NCBI GenBank assembly: GCA_000827265.1
Contig: KN834778.1
Location: forward strand, 509,097-573,096
DNA: 64,000 nt
Direction of reading: 5' to 3'
Source: Collybiopsis luxurians FD-317 M1
Lineage: Eukaryota; Basidiomycota; Agaricomycetes; Agaricales; Omphalotaceae
Shown in pieces: positions 10,625-24,297 of the stretch (position 1 is its first letter; the number at the start of each line of letters is the position of its first letter). The notes under the pieces are model-generated. The model made no database searches. It was not told where the DNA came from and saw only the letters and a list, made by a program, of their open reading frames with translations. The position numbers and the translations under genes are program-made.

Positions 10625-13493
10625 TCAAGCCCAAGTATCAAGAACTTTCTTGATTGCCTTTGCAAGCATTTCCTCCTTTCCTTTAGCATCCTTCAAACCG
10701 TCCAGAACCTTGTCCATCACAGGCTGCACAGTATCCTTAACTTTAGTAAACTCCTCTCCAGAAGCGTTGCGTCCAAGTTGAATGAATAAAGAGCAAACAT
10801 TGATTCGAACCTCAGGTTGAAAATTAACTGGGTTGTCGACATTCTTCAAAACTGCGATTAACATGTCTAGCGGGGTCTTGGAGAGCGGTAAACGTCCACG
10901 GGTGGATGGCGTTGCGATTGTCGGTGAACTCACATCGGTCGTTACCGAAGTTGAGGCTGACGGAGGGTCAGCGGAGGACGGGGGAGGAGTGTCAAATGAA
11001 AGCGGCGCCAAGATTGCTTTCAACACGAGTGGAGCTGAGAAAAGAGAAAGTTAAGCATTACGTCTGGAAAAATAGCATGAATCAGATTTATACCGCCGGT
11101 TTTCTGCGTGCTAAGTAAGGTCAAGGCAACAACTCCTTCATTTACCAGCAGCGGATATTGTGCACTACCACCAACCAGACTCGCAAGAGTATTAGCGCAT
11201 TGCATCGTAAGCACCGCCTTCATGCAGTCCTGTTTTTTTCTTTCTTTTCCTGCCAAGGCCGCTGTGTCAACAGTACCATTCGCAATAGGCGAAGTCAACG
11301 TCGTCAAGGGTGTTCCAATGATGTCGCTCGACCAGAGGGACTTTACCACATTGACGAGCACCCGCGTTCCTTCGCTCTTCACAGTCACGGTATTTGCGCG
11401 TTTTACCAGAGCAAGAATCTGCGATAAACCTGAAGGAGGAACAGGGGTTTCGTCTTCCGAAGGAAGCACCAAGCTGAATGTGTTCTCCACTGAGCCAATT
11501 CCATGTGTTAGTATTCAGATTAGTACGCGAGATGAACTTAATCCAACCATTTGCATTGCACATGTGTTTCACGACACCGATCGCACTAACTTGTAGGACC
11601 TCTGCCATGCCGTCCGTTCGCTCATCCCAAACCCCACTATCACATATGCGGTTTATCAATCTAGCCTGTCCCATAGTGTCGTGGAACTCAGAGCCCGGCG
11701 GGAGAGCTTGTGCAATGTGCTTCAGCAGTCCCAGCACACCGTGTTTTACCTGGATATCTGTCAAGGGAGAGAGGAGATGGCGAGATGAGAGGATAGAAGC
11801 CAACGAATGGGGGGGTGAGAGGAGAATTGTGGCATTTTTTTCTAAAAGAAAAAATTATTTCAGAGATGAAATCACAGGAGTGCATGGATTGACCGACCTC
11901 GTCTCGTCAGATTGCCTAACGAAAGACTGGCACATGTTGCTAGCTCTGGCCTATCGACAAAGTCCCCATTTCGAGCGTCCATGTCAGAAACATAGCTTTT
12001 CAACCATCCAACCATTATCGACACAAACTCGCCTCCCGATTGACCATCGGAATCATCCCAGAGACTCTGCTCGGTTCCATCCTCGCCTGCGACTTCTACC
12101 ACTGTCTTGATCATTGCGGATCTACACATCTCCAAGGCTTTCTTCTTCCGTGGGGCGTCAAAATCACCTGGAGCATTAGACCACAGGGGGGACGGTCCTC
12201 CCTTTTCGATGAAAGCTAGAATCGAACGTAGGCTAGAGCCAACAGGATTTTCGGAATGATGTTCAAATCCACGTGCTAATGACAGCCGCACGTCTTCAAC
12301 ATCCAGTGACAGAGATTCTATGTGGGTACATGACTCCTCCAGTGCGTCGAAATCGGTTTGTAGAAGCTCGGAAAATAAATCAGGATCCGTGGAAAAGGAT
12401 TTTGAGGATGTAGACATATGCGGGGAAGTAAACGCAGCCAAGGCCGTTATCAAGAAGGGAATGTCCTTAGCGGCTAACGACTGCAGACCTAATAGCTGGA
12501 TGTTCAACTTGTTTGATGTCGTATAACTTGTATCCACTTACTTTGCTCTCTCTCGTCCTTTTCTTCCTTTTCTTCCTTGCTCTCTTTTAATTCGACAAGT
12601 GCCCTCCATACCCAACCAGACACCATACTTCGAATTTGCCATTCCTCTTTCAACTCTTCTGTGACGTCAGAAGACACGGAAACCCATGCTCCTGGAGGAT
12701 ATACAGCGACAGAAAGCTTCAGCAAAGCACTTCCTGCTCCGAGAGATATCAAGCGGGTCTTGACAGGATCTAATGTGACCAGGTTGAGAGGGTAGACTGA
12801 ATGGACGAGATAACAAACCGCACCATAACCGACGCTCGCGTTGAGCAAAACACCCACAGCTGTTCTGACGACCTTGAGGTGAGACAACGATACCGGCAGG
12901 GGTTTTGAATTTGATTCAGGGTCGAAGGATTCGGTGTAAGCTTCCAGCAGAGACACTAGCGCTTGAGGAAGACCAGCATCGAGAAGAGATGCTCTGTTAC
13001 CATCTAGCATGAAATTGGTCAAGCTGAAATTTCTGTCATCAGCAAGCCTGTAGCTGACCGTGGTCCATGCAGAGATTAGCGGCAACTCTGAGAATTTCTA
13101 GGACGGGCGAAGTGTATGCTGAATGCGGTGTAGCGGAGCCATGAAGGGCCAGAGTGAACAAGGAGCTGAGAGTCTTTGGAAGAGAAGTTTTTCCAAGAAT
13201 AGTGTGATTATCAACTGCAGGAAGAAGAATATCGACTGAGTAAGGCGAATTTAACCGACGTATGGACACCAACTTGGTCCGTCCTTGGTCCGCAAACCGT
13301 TTGCCAATTCCTGGGCAGTATTCGTGACTTGGTTCCAGTTGTGTTCAGAGTCAGTAACACTGAGCTGGGATAGCAAATCTGATAGATTCTGTTGGAGAGT
13401 TGAAAGGTCATTCGGTGAATCTGCCATAGCTGGGAGCCTGGAGGCGTTATCGAAGCAATCACGAAAAGCCGCAGTTGAGTCTGCCGCCGGCAT
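10625..13493 (-). CDS. armadillo-repeat protein resembling SmgGDS/RAP1GDS1
   Basis: The joined exons give an all-helical armadillo-repeat protein. Recognisable blocks include the N-terminal LSTLQQNLSDLLSQL, LLDAGLPQALVSLLEAYTES, ATCASLSLGNLTRR, VKHGVLGLLKHIAQALP, QVSAIGVVKHMCNANGW and the C-terminal VRINVCSLFIQLGRNASGEE. The order and spacing resemble SmgGDS (RAP1GDS1), which chaperones and promotes nucleotide exchange on small GTPases with polybasic tails; yeast Bem4 is a distant relative. The family assignment is by pattern only, and other ARM scaffolds remain possible. The start at 13491-13493 (MPAADSTAAFRDCF) is used; a second in-frame ATG at 13425-13427 (MADSPND) is a plausible alternative. 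The gene diverges from the MFS transporter with about 140 nt between start codons. Confidence 0.6.
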
Positions 13494-13634
13494 GCCAACT
13501 TTCGGCGCTTACTCCGAAAATCGGTTTCTCATCCGAGTGCAAATCTATGTTTAGGCGTGTTATATCATTATTCCGCATCCAAAATGCAGGCAAAGTATGA
13601 TTCAGGTTCGCTTCCCTTATTGTCTTCTGCCTGA

Positions 13635-15634
13635 ATGTCTCCTTCAGAGAATTCAAAGATCCATGAACCTCCTACCCCCTCCGAGAGGCCTTACAGTGTC
13701 TACTCGACAAAGGAGAAATGGTTTATCGTAACTCTTGTCTCTATTGCAGGCATATTTAGGTAGGATGGTTCTATTTCTTGCCTGAGCCTTCGTCCACCAA
13801 CACCTCCTACTAGCCCATTTACGGCCAATATTTATTTTCCAGCCATCCCCACTCTCGTTTCTGCCTTTCACAAGTCCACTGAAATGATCAATTTGACTGT
13901 ACGTTGTTCCATCTGCATCCGGGGACAAGTTCTAACATACCTAGGTCACGATGTACATGGTTCTACAAGGTATCTGTAAGTCATTCCAATGCTCTCTCAC
14001 TTGAACAATTATACTCATGTACACTGTAGCTCCCATGGCATTTGGAAGTTTCGCCGACTTTCATGGTCGGCGACCCATTTTTGTTCTCTGTCTCTTTCTA
14101 CTATGTTTATCTTGCGTCGGTTTGGCTCTTGTACCAACAAACGCGTACTGGCTTCTAATGGTCCTGCGCTGTTTACAAGCTACGGGGTCCGCAAGCACAA
14201 TTGCATTGGGTATGTCTACATATTTTTGCGTACTGTTCTTTGATGCTAACGCGGTCGCAGGTGCTGGTGTTATTGGCGACATCGCTGTTCCCGCCGAGCG
14301 CGGGGGTTTCTTTGGCTTTTATTCACTGGGGCCTATGGTACGTACTTTTTGCCCGTATGAGAATAACGATCCATGTTAAGAAACTCGCAGCTTGGTCCTG
14401 CTTTTGGACCAGTCATTGGCGGTGCTTTGTCAGATGGATTGGGGTGGAGGTAAATTGGCATACTCCTGTGTTTCTTCGCAATGCTGATGCTGCGATGCAA
14501 CTATTATTTAGATCCATATTTTGGTTTCTCTGCATTGCCTCAGGTCTAGCTTGCATGGTGATGCTCCTGTGAGACATTCTCCGTGTTACTTCGACGCCCT
14601 TCATACTAATAAAACCAGTTTCCTACCAGAAACATTACGCCAGATTGTGGGTGATGGTAGCATTCTCCCAAGTCCTATTTATCGACCCTGGATTCCCATT
14701 ATTGGTCGCAACCATGCTAGCGCGACCTCCGATTACCCTACACCCCCACGAAAGAAGTTCAAAAATCCTTTGCTACTATTCAAAAACCTCGATATCGTGA
14801 TGCTACTTCTTTTCAACGGCATCGTGTACGCGGTATACTACGCTGTGACTGCTTCCATTTCGTCGCTGTTTGCTGACATCTACCCCTTTCTCAACGACAC
14901 AACCATTGGTTTATGTTATCTCGCAATCGGTGTCGGTACTGCCGTCGGAAGTGCCGGGACTGGGAAGTTGCTTGATTGGGATTTTCGTCGGCTGAAAAAA
15001 GTTCACATCAAATCTAATGGCCCAATGAAGACAGAAAGTGGCGAAGTCGGAGACGATTTTCCTGTTGAGAAGGTTGGCAAACTGTTTTGGGTCATGATAC
15101 AAGAAATTTATCTCTTTTCTAGGCTCGATTGCGGCTCATGCCATACTATATGGCGGTACTCGTGACGACCGGTATGGGTTACGGCTGGTGTCTCGAGAGA
15201 AAAGTGCACATAGCAGCTCCTTTGGTGCTGCAATTTGTTAGTGAGTACATTTCTTGAGTTGTTTATCCTATTCATTTGCGATCTTTTTCTAGTTGGCGCT
15301 CTGAGTATCTCCGTGATGAATCCGACTCAAACCTTGATTCTCGACCTTGTTCCTGGACAAGGCTCGTCTGTCACTGCATGCGTAAGTTCGTATATTCGTT
15401 TTGAATCAAAGAAATTCTAACTCTGCGTAGAACAATATCATCCGATGCCTACTGGGTGCTGTTTCTGTCTCGGTAATCGACTTGATTCTGAGCAGATTAG
15501 GACCTGGATTTACCTACGTTTTGCTGAACGGTATCATCGTTGTATCTGTGCCTTTATTATACCTTGTGATGGCATTGGGTCCGATATATCGTAGGAGGCG
15601 TCGAGAAGAAGATGTGAAGACTTTAGTTGCTTAA
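13635..15634 (+). CDS. MFS drug:H+ antiporter, DHA1 type
   Basis: A 12-helix major facilitator transporter of the plasma membrane, closest in pattern to the fungal DHA1 multidrug/polyamine exporters (Qdr/Aqr/Dtr group). A short hydrophilic N-terminus runs into YSTKEKWFIVTLVSIAGIF, and the first intron splices to SPFTANIYFPAIPTL, a DHA1 hallmark. The MFS motif A region is present as GSFADFHGRRPIF (loop 2-3), and motif C-like sequence as GPMLGPAFGPVIGGALSDGL after splicing. A cytoplasmic central loop (about 14,690-14,770) separates the two six-helix halves. The C-terminal half includes MNPTQTLILDLVPGQGSSVTAC, split here as MNPTQTLILDLV and PGQGSSVTAC. Seven or more short introns occur. The substrate cannot be read from sequence. 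The start ATG at 13635 is the first in frame and gives a typical N-terminus. Confidence 0.9.
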
Positions 15635-16123
15635 TTTGCCGTGGTTCAAATTTTAGTTTATTATAGACCGTCTTTGGTATGGTAGGGTCACTCGCGCCTA
15701 CACTCGAGTTCAAACTCCCATCCGTTCCTTCGCATAGAGAAAATTTCGTTCATACTACATCGCAATTTCGGCAACTCCTCTCGTTACTAGGTCAAGATTT
15801 TCTTCCATACATATCCATACGAAGCGCATTGTGCCACGCCATTATAACTCGACGTTCATTTCTTTAGTTTAATTGACTTGCCCTTGAAGAATTCTATTGG
15901 CAGTTTTAGGCGATCGTATTCGACTATGGTGGGCACTCTGGCTCTGAGATCTCTAATTTAATTGCACTTAGGTCAAACGCCAGCTTCCACTTTTTTCTTT
16001 TCATCTGCATTTCATGTGTATAGACCACAAAAGTATGTATGCTCATGATTCCATGCTACTCTATTACCATACCCCTTTAGCGCTGTATCTTGGGACCCGA
16101 TCTACAACGTACGCTATGTACTG
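15635..16123. other. intergenic between convergent genes
   Basis: About 490 nt between the 3' ends of the MFS transporter and the aldo/keto reductase. It should hold both polyadenylation regions. I see no gene, repeat or RNA structure. Confidence 0.4.
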
Positions 16124-17668
<1,545 letters not shown>

Positions 17669-17779
17669 TTGTATAGATGAGGGTAGGTTGGGAAGCTGTT
17701 TTTGTGGCGGCGGGAGTCCAAGTTGGTAGGCGGACCGCTTTTGTCCGGAGAACCTCTGCTGTTGCGTTCATCTGAGATA

Positions 17780-18829
17780 ATGGGATCCAAAAAGAACAGG
17801 CTGAAGAAGGCTTTTTCGCCGCCATTCTCCCAATCTCCCCCGTCTCAAACATCATCGCCAAGCGATGACGCCGAACTTCTGGACGATCTCATGGCTCAGC
17901 TCGACTCACCCGACCAAACTGTCCAGAATGAATCTGCCCGAGTAATCCAGGACATACAGAGATCTCAAGACGCAGAAACTGACAAAAAGAAGGACAGCAA
18001 GAGCAGATTCCAAGCCCGGCAGGTAAATCTTGATGCTACCTTCCTATATAGAGATGATATCTACCGTAAAACCGTCCAATGTAGGCGAAGAAAGCAGCTG
18101 CTTTGGCAGAATCATATTCTCCCAGCAATGCTGAAGCTGACGCTCGACTGGCCAAAGAGGCTCAGCAAGAAGAAACAGATATTAAGCGAATCTGTGATGA
18201 GTTGAACGTTCAGATCCACGAGGTAAGACACGTTTTCGACAGTCGCACTACTGCTCAAATTTTCATAGATCAATCCTGACGGTCACTGCCTATACTCTGC
18301 GATCGCTGACCAACTTGCTTTACTTTCAATCCTATCTCCTCCGCAAGCCAACTATGCTACAACTCGTCTAGCTGCTTGCAATTATATCTATACCCATCCT
18401 GATGATTTCATTCCATTTCTACCGTCTACTTCCGGTGAAGATGGGCCGGGTGCTCTTAATGCTGGAATAATCAGCCCCAAGGAATTTGAGTATTATTGCC
18501 AGGCTATCCGAGATACCGCTGAATGGGGAGGCGAACCCGAGATTCTCGCTCTCAGCAGAGCGTATAATGTCCCCATTCATGTTATTCAATCGGGTACCCC
18601 TCCAGTGGTAATTCATAATCCTTCTGGCACACCTTACGATGGTGATTTACGAGAAAAGAGGGTTGTACGGATAAGCTATCATCGTCACATGTATGGGTTA
18701 GGAGAGGTCAGTACCATTCAACCGCATCCCAGGTAGCTGGCTGATGATGTTCTACAGCATTATAATTCCCTTCGACCTCAATCGAAAATATCGAGTCTAT
18801 CCCATTCTATTCAGAACATTTTGGCATAG
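17780..18829 (+). CDS. OTU-family deubiquitinase (OTUD6/Otu2-like)
   Basis: A cysteine protease of the ovarian-tumour family, predicted to remove ubiquitin. The N-terminal third is hydrophilic, charged and likely coiled coil (SKKNRLKKAF, then ARLAKEAQQEETDIKRI), as in OTUD6B and yeast Otu2, which act on ribosomes. The catalytic Asp and Cys are in NPDGHCLYSAIADQLALL and the catalytic His in YHRHMYGLGEHYNSLRPQ. Between them lie YIYTHPDDFIPFLP, the YYCQAIRDTAEWGGEPEILA block and VPIHVIQSG, all typical of this subfamily. The ATG at 17780 opens the family-like N-terminus; the frame is open further upstream but without an ATG. Four exons are inferred. Confidence 0.88.
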
Positions 18830-18897
18830 TGTGATATCAGGTTTACGAGTTTCATTGTCCGTATGTAACTGAATACAATACAATATACACTGAGGCA

Positions 18898-21527
18898 TCA
18901 AAACAACAGATCATCTTCATCGCCATGTCTTCCACCGGCTATTGGCCGTGGCTCGTCAGCAAGATAACTCCCAAAAGCGTTGTCGAGATTTGAATATGGA
19001 TCCAAAGCATTTGGTTGACCAGCAGGCGATTCATCCTCCCCCTCTTCATGCAGATCATTCGAGGTCCCAGCCGAGTTACCCAGCGCTAGCTGAGAGGGCG
19101 CTGAAACTGTTGATTCCGCAGGGGAATCACTTTTCGATGGCGGAGCTGGAGCGACGGGTGCCGCTTGTGTTGTAGGTTCTACAGGGCCAGGCCCTGCTAC
19201 AACAATGGGTGAAGTAGAAGGAAGCTGCGAGCGTGCTAACGGTACAAGTACTGCTCTAGAATGCTGATTTAGCGCGGGGCTGTCTTTCAGTGCTTTGCCA
19301 GCGGCGTTTCGTATAAATGTCTGTGCACAAATTTATGAGTGAATAGGCAACAGGTGTGCATAGCTTACTTCGGGATTCTTGTGGTATATACTTCCCAATG
19401 TACCTGTATGTAATAATAGCTGGTCAAGAGCTCCTCTGTCCATCCTGTCGGAGTCTGTAGTGATGGGAGGTTTTTCGGAAAGAACTATTTCGCCTGCCAC
19501 AGTGGGGTTGATGGCAAGCATTCTCCAGTACATGAACCCTCGGTCACGAAGATCAGGATTGTCAGCTTCTTCTGTAGCCCACTTGAGGACTTTGTGAACA
19601 AGCTCTTTAGCTTTGTCAGCTTTCGATTTGTAAACGAAAAGTTTGACAACCGCTGTCAACAGTGCTAGTTGAACCTGAAAGAAAATGAAGGGAATATACT
19701 CGGCGATGAAGATGTATCTTCTTACCTCCGTGCTCTCTTCCAGGAAAGCGTAACACAAGTCATCAAGCAATTCATCAGCGTTGTCAATAATATTTGCGAA
19801 TTGTCCGAGGATCCAAACCATCGAAGCCTTAGCTTCCGGCTCGTCCAATGCGTCAAGATTCTCGCAAAGCGTCGGTATGATACCCTCGTATCTACCAGGA
19901 TAACGTCTAAAAATATCTTTGATGACAATGACCGCCTCTTGTACCACATATGTTACTTTTGTTTCAATGAGGCTCAATAGCGCTTGTATACAATCGTCGG
20001 CGGCTGGCTCAACTTTGATAGCTAAACGGCCAATAGAGCGGACGGCCTTGCGCACAAAGTCAAGGTCTACTTCTGATGCATATCTAGTGGCTTAGTTAGC
20101 GCAAGCCATTCATGGACTCATTGGCACGTACTCTTGAAACTCAGCGAGTACTTCCTTTGCATTCTCAGCCCGAGCTAAGCGATACATAATCTCCAACTTC
20201 GCTAATTTGACATAGATGGGATCGTTATATTTGCAGAAGAATACCCTTACGTCGTTTTTGAGTACTGTTGGTCTTCTCTGAATGATTAACAGTATGTTTC
20301 GTAGTGCAACATATTGCACTTCGGGTCCAGACGAAAGCAACGTCACTGAGTTAAAAGAGGGTGAGCACCGAATCCAAGGCAACACCCTGACATGACTTGC
20401 CTAGCGGGGGGCCCATTTTCTTACAAATGTAGTCTATAAGTTGCCGGTTCTCCATATAGTTCATCAGGTATAGCAAAGCTTTAATAGTGGTCAGGATGAC
20501 GGCGGAATTTCCGTGCTGCAGTTGAACAATTATCCTCTCTGCCATCATTTCAGCATCTGAATGACGCTCGGGAACATAACGCAGCAGAGAATCCAGAATG
20601 TAGATTTGACCCCACCTGTGACAGGTAAATATGAAACCTATGTCGCGACTGATCCCACTCACTCTGAGCTTTCGGGAATCGCTGCTAGCAGTTTGTTGGC
20701 CGTCGCTAGATTGAGTTTAAATATTACGCCGTCTTGCCTGTCACCGATCTCTGAGAGTGCCGCTACCGCGTTAGCGACGACGGTTGCATTCGAATCAAGC
20801 ATAAGGTCTCGCAGTAATTCGACAAAGCCTTCCCTTTCTGCTCTCCGTGGGTCCGCAGTATACAGCTTTGCAACACAAATAGCAGCTGTTTTTCTCACAT
20901 AGGGGTCGCGATCTTTCAGAGCATGACGGAGATTGTCGGAAAGGGCGTCCGTGACGACTGGGATGGGGATGTATGACATAGTTCGAATCGCGAGAGCGCG
21001 AATCAGAGGATTACGATCGTTACAGTCCTGAAACGTATGAGGAAAGGAGGACACGATGCGGAAAGCCACGCACTTGTAAGAAATTAGGAATAACGAGATG
21101 TATCTGGTCCGGTTTTGATCGCCCGTAGCTCACAAGAAACAGATAAACCACTGAAGGCTTTATTAGAGAAGGCTTTGGCAATAAATCTGAAGTATTACTA
21201 ACTTTTCTTGATCTCGAGTAGTGGAGTTCCAAGGCATTGTACGACGTCTGGAAACAATGGTGACACTACAAATGACGGTCAACATGAAGCGCGATCGATG
21301 AATGAAAAACGATACAGACTGTCCGTTCCCATTGTAATGTTTGCGACAATTTTCTTGAGAACAGTTTTTCGCTTGACAAACTTTTTGTCCTTCGCTTCTG
21401 CTGCGTGTAGTTCAGCGCGGAATTCCTGTTTCCAGATTTATCATTGCCGACCGGGGGCATGGACTTGAACACACACCTCAATCTTCCCCCTCTGAAAATA
21501 CTTCGCATCCTGTCCTGGTTGAGACAT
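18898..21527 (-). CDS. APL2: AP-1 clathrin adaptor complex, beta subunit (earless)
   Basis: Beta-adaptin of the AP-1 complex, which sorts cargo at the trans-Golgi and endosomes and recruits clathrin. The start [17 protein letters not shown] is followed by the adaptin trunk: [109 protein letters not shown] and [15 protein letters not shown]. After residue about 590 the sequence becomes a Pro/Ala/Ser hinge and ends in DEDDLLF, with no ear (appendage) domain. Yeast Apl2 is likewise earless, whereas AP-2 beta usually carries one. The acidic-hydrophobic C-terminus may serve clathrin binding. About ten introns interrupt the gene. It converges with the OTU gene with under 70 nt between stop codons. 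Confidence 0.94.
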
Positions 21528-21975
21528 ACTGAACAAGTCGGGCGCCCTTATACTCTTTGGTAGAGAACGGAGATGTGAAGGGAGATGGAAAGAGACGTGA
21601 TCGTCGAATAGGCGCCCATATATAAATATAAAAATATAACGTTGAGGAATCGCCCAAGCTCGTTTCTTTACTCAAGCTTTACTAGTTCAAATAAAATCTT
21701 ACTCATTCCCGACTACAGCAAGATTGTTATATGAAATGATATCGGTGTCAAACCTGATGAAATATTCAGCGACTACCTAAGAAGTTTAACGAGGTCTACA
21801 AAAGAAAGAGAAACTCGTAGGCAGAGAGAATAAGGTATTGTGGATCACCCAGATAAAGTAGAAACCAGTCCTTGAAAATCATAAGCACGAAATAATACGG
21901 TATATGCACTATTCTATCAGTCCTTGAATGGTATTTTGGGGCCTGCAACCCATCGAAAAAGTCATCCGTAACTCA
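21528..21975 (-). promoter_or_regulatory. AP-1 beta promoter and cupredoxin-gene 3' flank
   Basis: About 450 nt between two minus-strand genes. It is AT-rich with a TATATTTTTATATTTATATA-like stretch near 21615-21640 (minus orientation), roughly 100 nt upstream of the AP-1 beta start. No ORF is credible. Confidence 0.4.
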
Positions 21976-23525
21976 TTAAAGGGCAAAGAAGGTTGCAACA
22001 AGAACAGCTGCACCAACAAGAACCTTCGAGGAAGCGACAGACGACGCGCCGTTTGATGAAGAAGCACCAGAGGGAGTTTGAGACGTGGATGCTGAGGAAG
22101 CGCTCGAGGAGGCAGAAGAAGAATCCGAAGATGAAGATCCGGAGGAGGAAGCAGCAAGAGCGCTTCCAACGTCAGGTGGAACCATCATGGGAGTAGAGCC
22201 GATCGAGTTGAGATTGACAGAGCCGTCAGCGTTCATGAGGTCGGGGTTCATGGCCAAGACGTTACGGGTGAACATAACGTTTTCGACAACAGCTTCATAA
22301 GCCCAAGAAGGCATGTTGCTCATATCAATGTTAGCTCCCCAGTTTGCGCCCATGGATCCAGCAGTTTTATTCTGAGTGTAAGCAGCGTAGGTGGCAATGT
22401 TTCCGGTGGTGTCCTGTTATAAAATTATGTCAGTCTAGATTCAGGAAGCAATAACAATTTACTGACGTTTTGCATGACACTGGACATCATTCCAGCAACC
22501 GAGGTTGGAGCGTCGAGAGCGGAAGGAGGGTTACTTAAAAAAAGGAATGAGCCGAGTGGTACACTTTATGTAGAGAAAAAACCTACATGATACCAAACAT
22601 TCCCTGTTCGCAGTGAGTGGGAGTACCACAATAGAAGAAAGTGGGGCTGGTGTCGTTGACCACCTGAGTAACTATAGCCCAACATGAATAAGCAATAAAA
22701 GTAAATATGCATTCGAATACGTACAGACGAAACTCTTGTTCTGCTCTCCCGAAGCGAAAGGAGCATCAGAAGTCTTGTTGCAAGGTGTCAATTGGGAACT
22801 CTTGGTGACCGTGTGGTTATTGGCGCCCCACATGAACTTGATGGTATCTCCAACAGATGCATTGACAGCGAAAGGAACGTATCTCAAAACTCCTTGTGTA
22901 GGCGCAACAACGACAGTGATTGTGGAGCCAGAACCATAGCTGCCAGAGCTACCGCTGGTAGCAGTTGGCTGATAGCTGCCAGCTGTTCCGAACGACGCAA
23001 TGCACTGCTGAACACAGCCATCATACCCTGCAAAGAAAAAAACAATGAATACAATAAAGAAAATAATGTCTATGTGAAGCACTAACCAGAGTCACCCCAA
23101 CTCATACCTCCTGAGCCATAGGAAGGGGTAGAGTAGGCAAGTGAGGTAGAAGTGCTCTCAACCATCATAGTAGAGGAACTCTCCATCATCATGGTAGAGG
23201 TGCTCTCTTCCATCATAGTAGAAGTGCTCTCCTCCATCATCGTTGATGAACTCATACCACAGTCTGAGCTTCCACAGCCAGAATCCATCGACATGGAGGA
23301 ACTCTCACCGCACCCTGAGCTTCCACAATCGGAACTCATGGAAGACGATGAGTCACTCGACGAAGAACCCGAATATGAGCCAGAATAACCAGAAGAGGAC
23401 GAAGATGAGGATCCACAGTCGCCCGATGAGCAGCCCGAGTTGCTACTAGAGCTACCGTATTGCGGCAGTGCATTGACAGCAACAGAGGCGAAAAGGCCAG
23501 CAAGGAAGATTGGTTTGACAAACAT
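21976..23525 (-). CDS. GPI-anchored serine-rich protein with cupredoxin domain and Met/Cys-rich N-terminal extension
   Basis: A secreted, probably GPI-anchored cell-surface protein. A signal peptide (KPIFLAGLFASVAVNALP) is followed by a Ser-rich segment holding CSSGDC, CGSSGC and CGSSDC pairs. Next comes an 8-residue repeat, about four copies (STMMEEST, STMMEEST, STMMMESS, STMMVEST). The cupredoxin domain runs from STITVVVAPTQGVLRYVPF to the C-terminal ligand loop. It keeps all type-1 copper ligand positions: His in NNHTVT, then Cys, His and Met in FYCGTPTHCEQGMFG after splicing. A second region (MPSWAYEAVVENVMFTRNVL) leads to a Ser/Ala stalk and a hydrophobic C-terminus (KVLVGAAVLVATFFAL), the GPI signal. 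Fungal extracellular cupredoxins of this layout are common, but their function is largely unknown. Five or so exons are inferred. A TATA box and CT tract lie upstream. Confidence 0.86.
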
Positions 23526-23760
23526 TACGAATAGCGAAGTAAAGAAAGTGGGTTGACCGTATAGGTGGTGTGGTATGTCGTGCAAATAATAAAACGGCTC
23601 GACTTGAAAAACCTCCGGAGGTAAATCTCTCTTGCAAAGAAAGGCTGGGTAATCTGGATTGACACATTAGTGAACGAATCTTGAGTACAAGCAGTGAGGA
23701 AAACAAACCTGGACACTGAACGAAAAGGAGAGCGGACTAACGAGACTGAGCTCGAGAACG

Positions 23761-23830
23761 AAAAAAGAAAGGAAGAGAAGAAGAGGGAGGAAAAGATGCC
23801 ACCGCATCAACTCAGGTGGCAGCATTTATA
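23761..23830 (-). promoter_or_regulatory. TATA box and pyrimidine tract upstream of the cupredoxin gene
   Basis: On the minus strand TATAAAT (23824-23830) is followed about 28 nt downstream by an uninterrupted 36-nt pyrimidine run (23761-23796). This TATA-plus-CT arrangement is typical of strongly expressed fungal genes. It lies about 240-300 nt from the start codon, implying a long leader or a leader intron. Confidence 0.5.
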
Positions 23831-24297
23831 CTCGAAGTATGCATGACAACGAGGGATATTTGCATCCAAGTTTCCGAAACAGTGGACCGCCAATAGTATT
23901 TCTCATATGGGTGGTTGATATTCACCGTTGCTCATCAACTGGAGCAAAGTTTCACAGCCCAATACACGTAGATTGGAGGAATTGGAGCAGAGCTTTACTT
24001 CCAAGGCACTCTTATTTCTTCTGACTGCAGCAGAATCTGCCTGTTTGCGCGCGCAAATTGAGGAACATGGGTCATTTTCAGCCCAATCGGGGCGTGGGAG
24101 AACGTTCGGGGATGGATTTCAATGGATTTCATGCAGCTGTCAGAAGATTTCCACATGCAAGTTACATATTTATGTTACCAAAGTAAAACGAGAAGTTACT
24201 GACAGATTGGTCTCCATCTAATGGACCGCCTTAACAAAAAGTATGTAGTGATTAAAAATTTGACAGTGGCAGTGGTGTGATGCCAAAATGACCATCA
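23831..24297. other. intergenic, no gene seen
   Basis: Sequence between the cupredoxin promoter and the stop of the Mso1-like gene. It holds only short, non-family ORFs. Confidence 0.4.

Noticed and set aside
11108..12110. Long plus-strand ORFs opposite the armadillo gene
   Set aside because: The minus strand has coherent armadillo repeats across exons; the plus frames are composition shadows.
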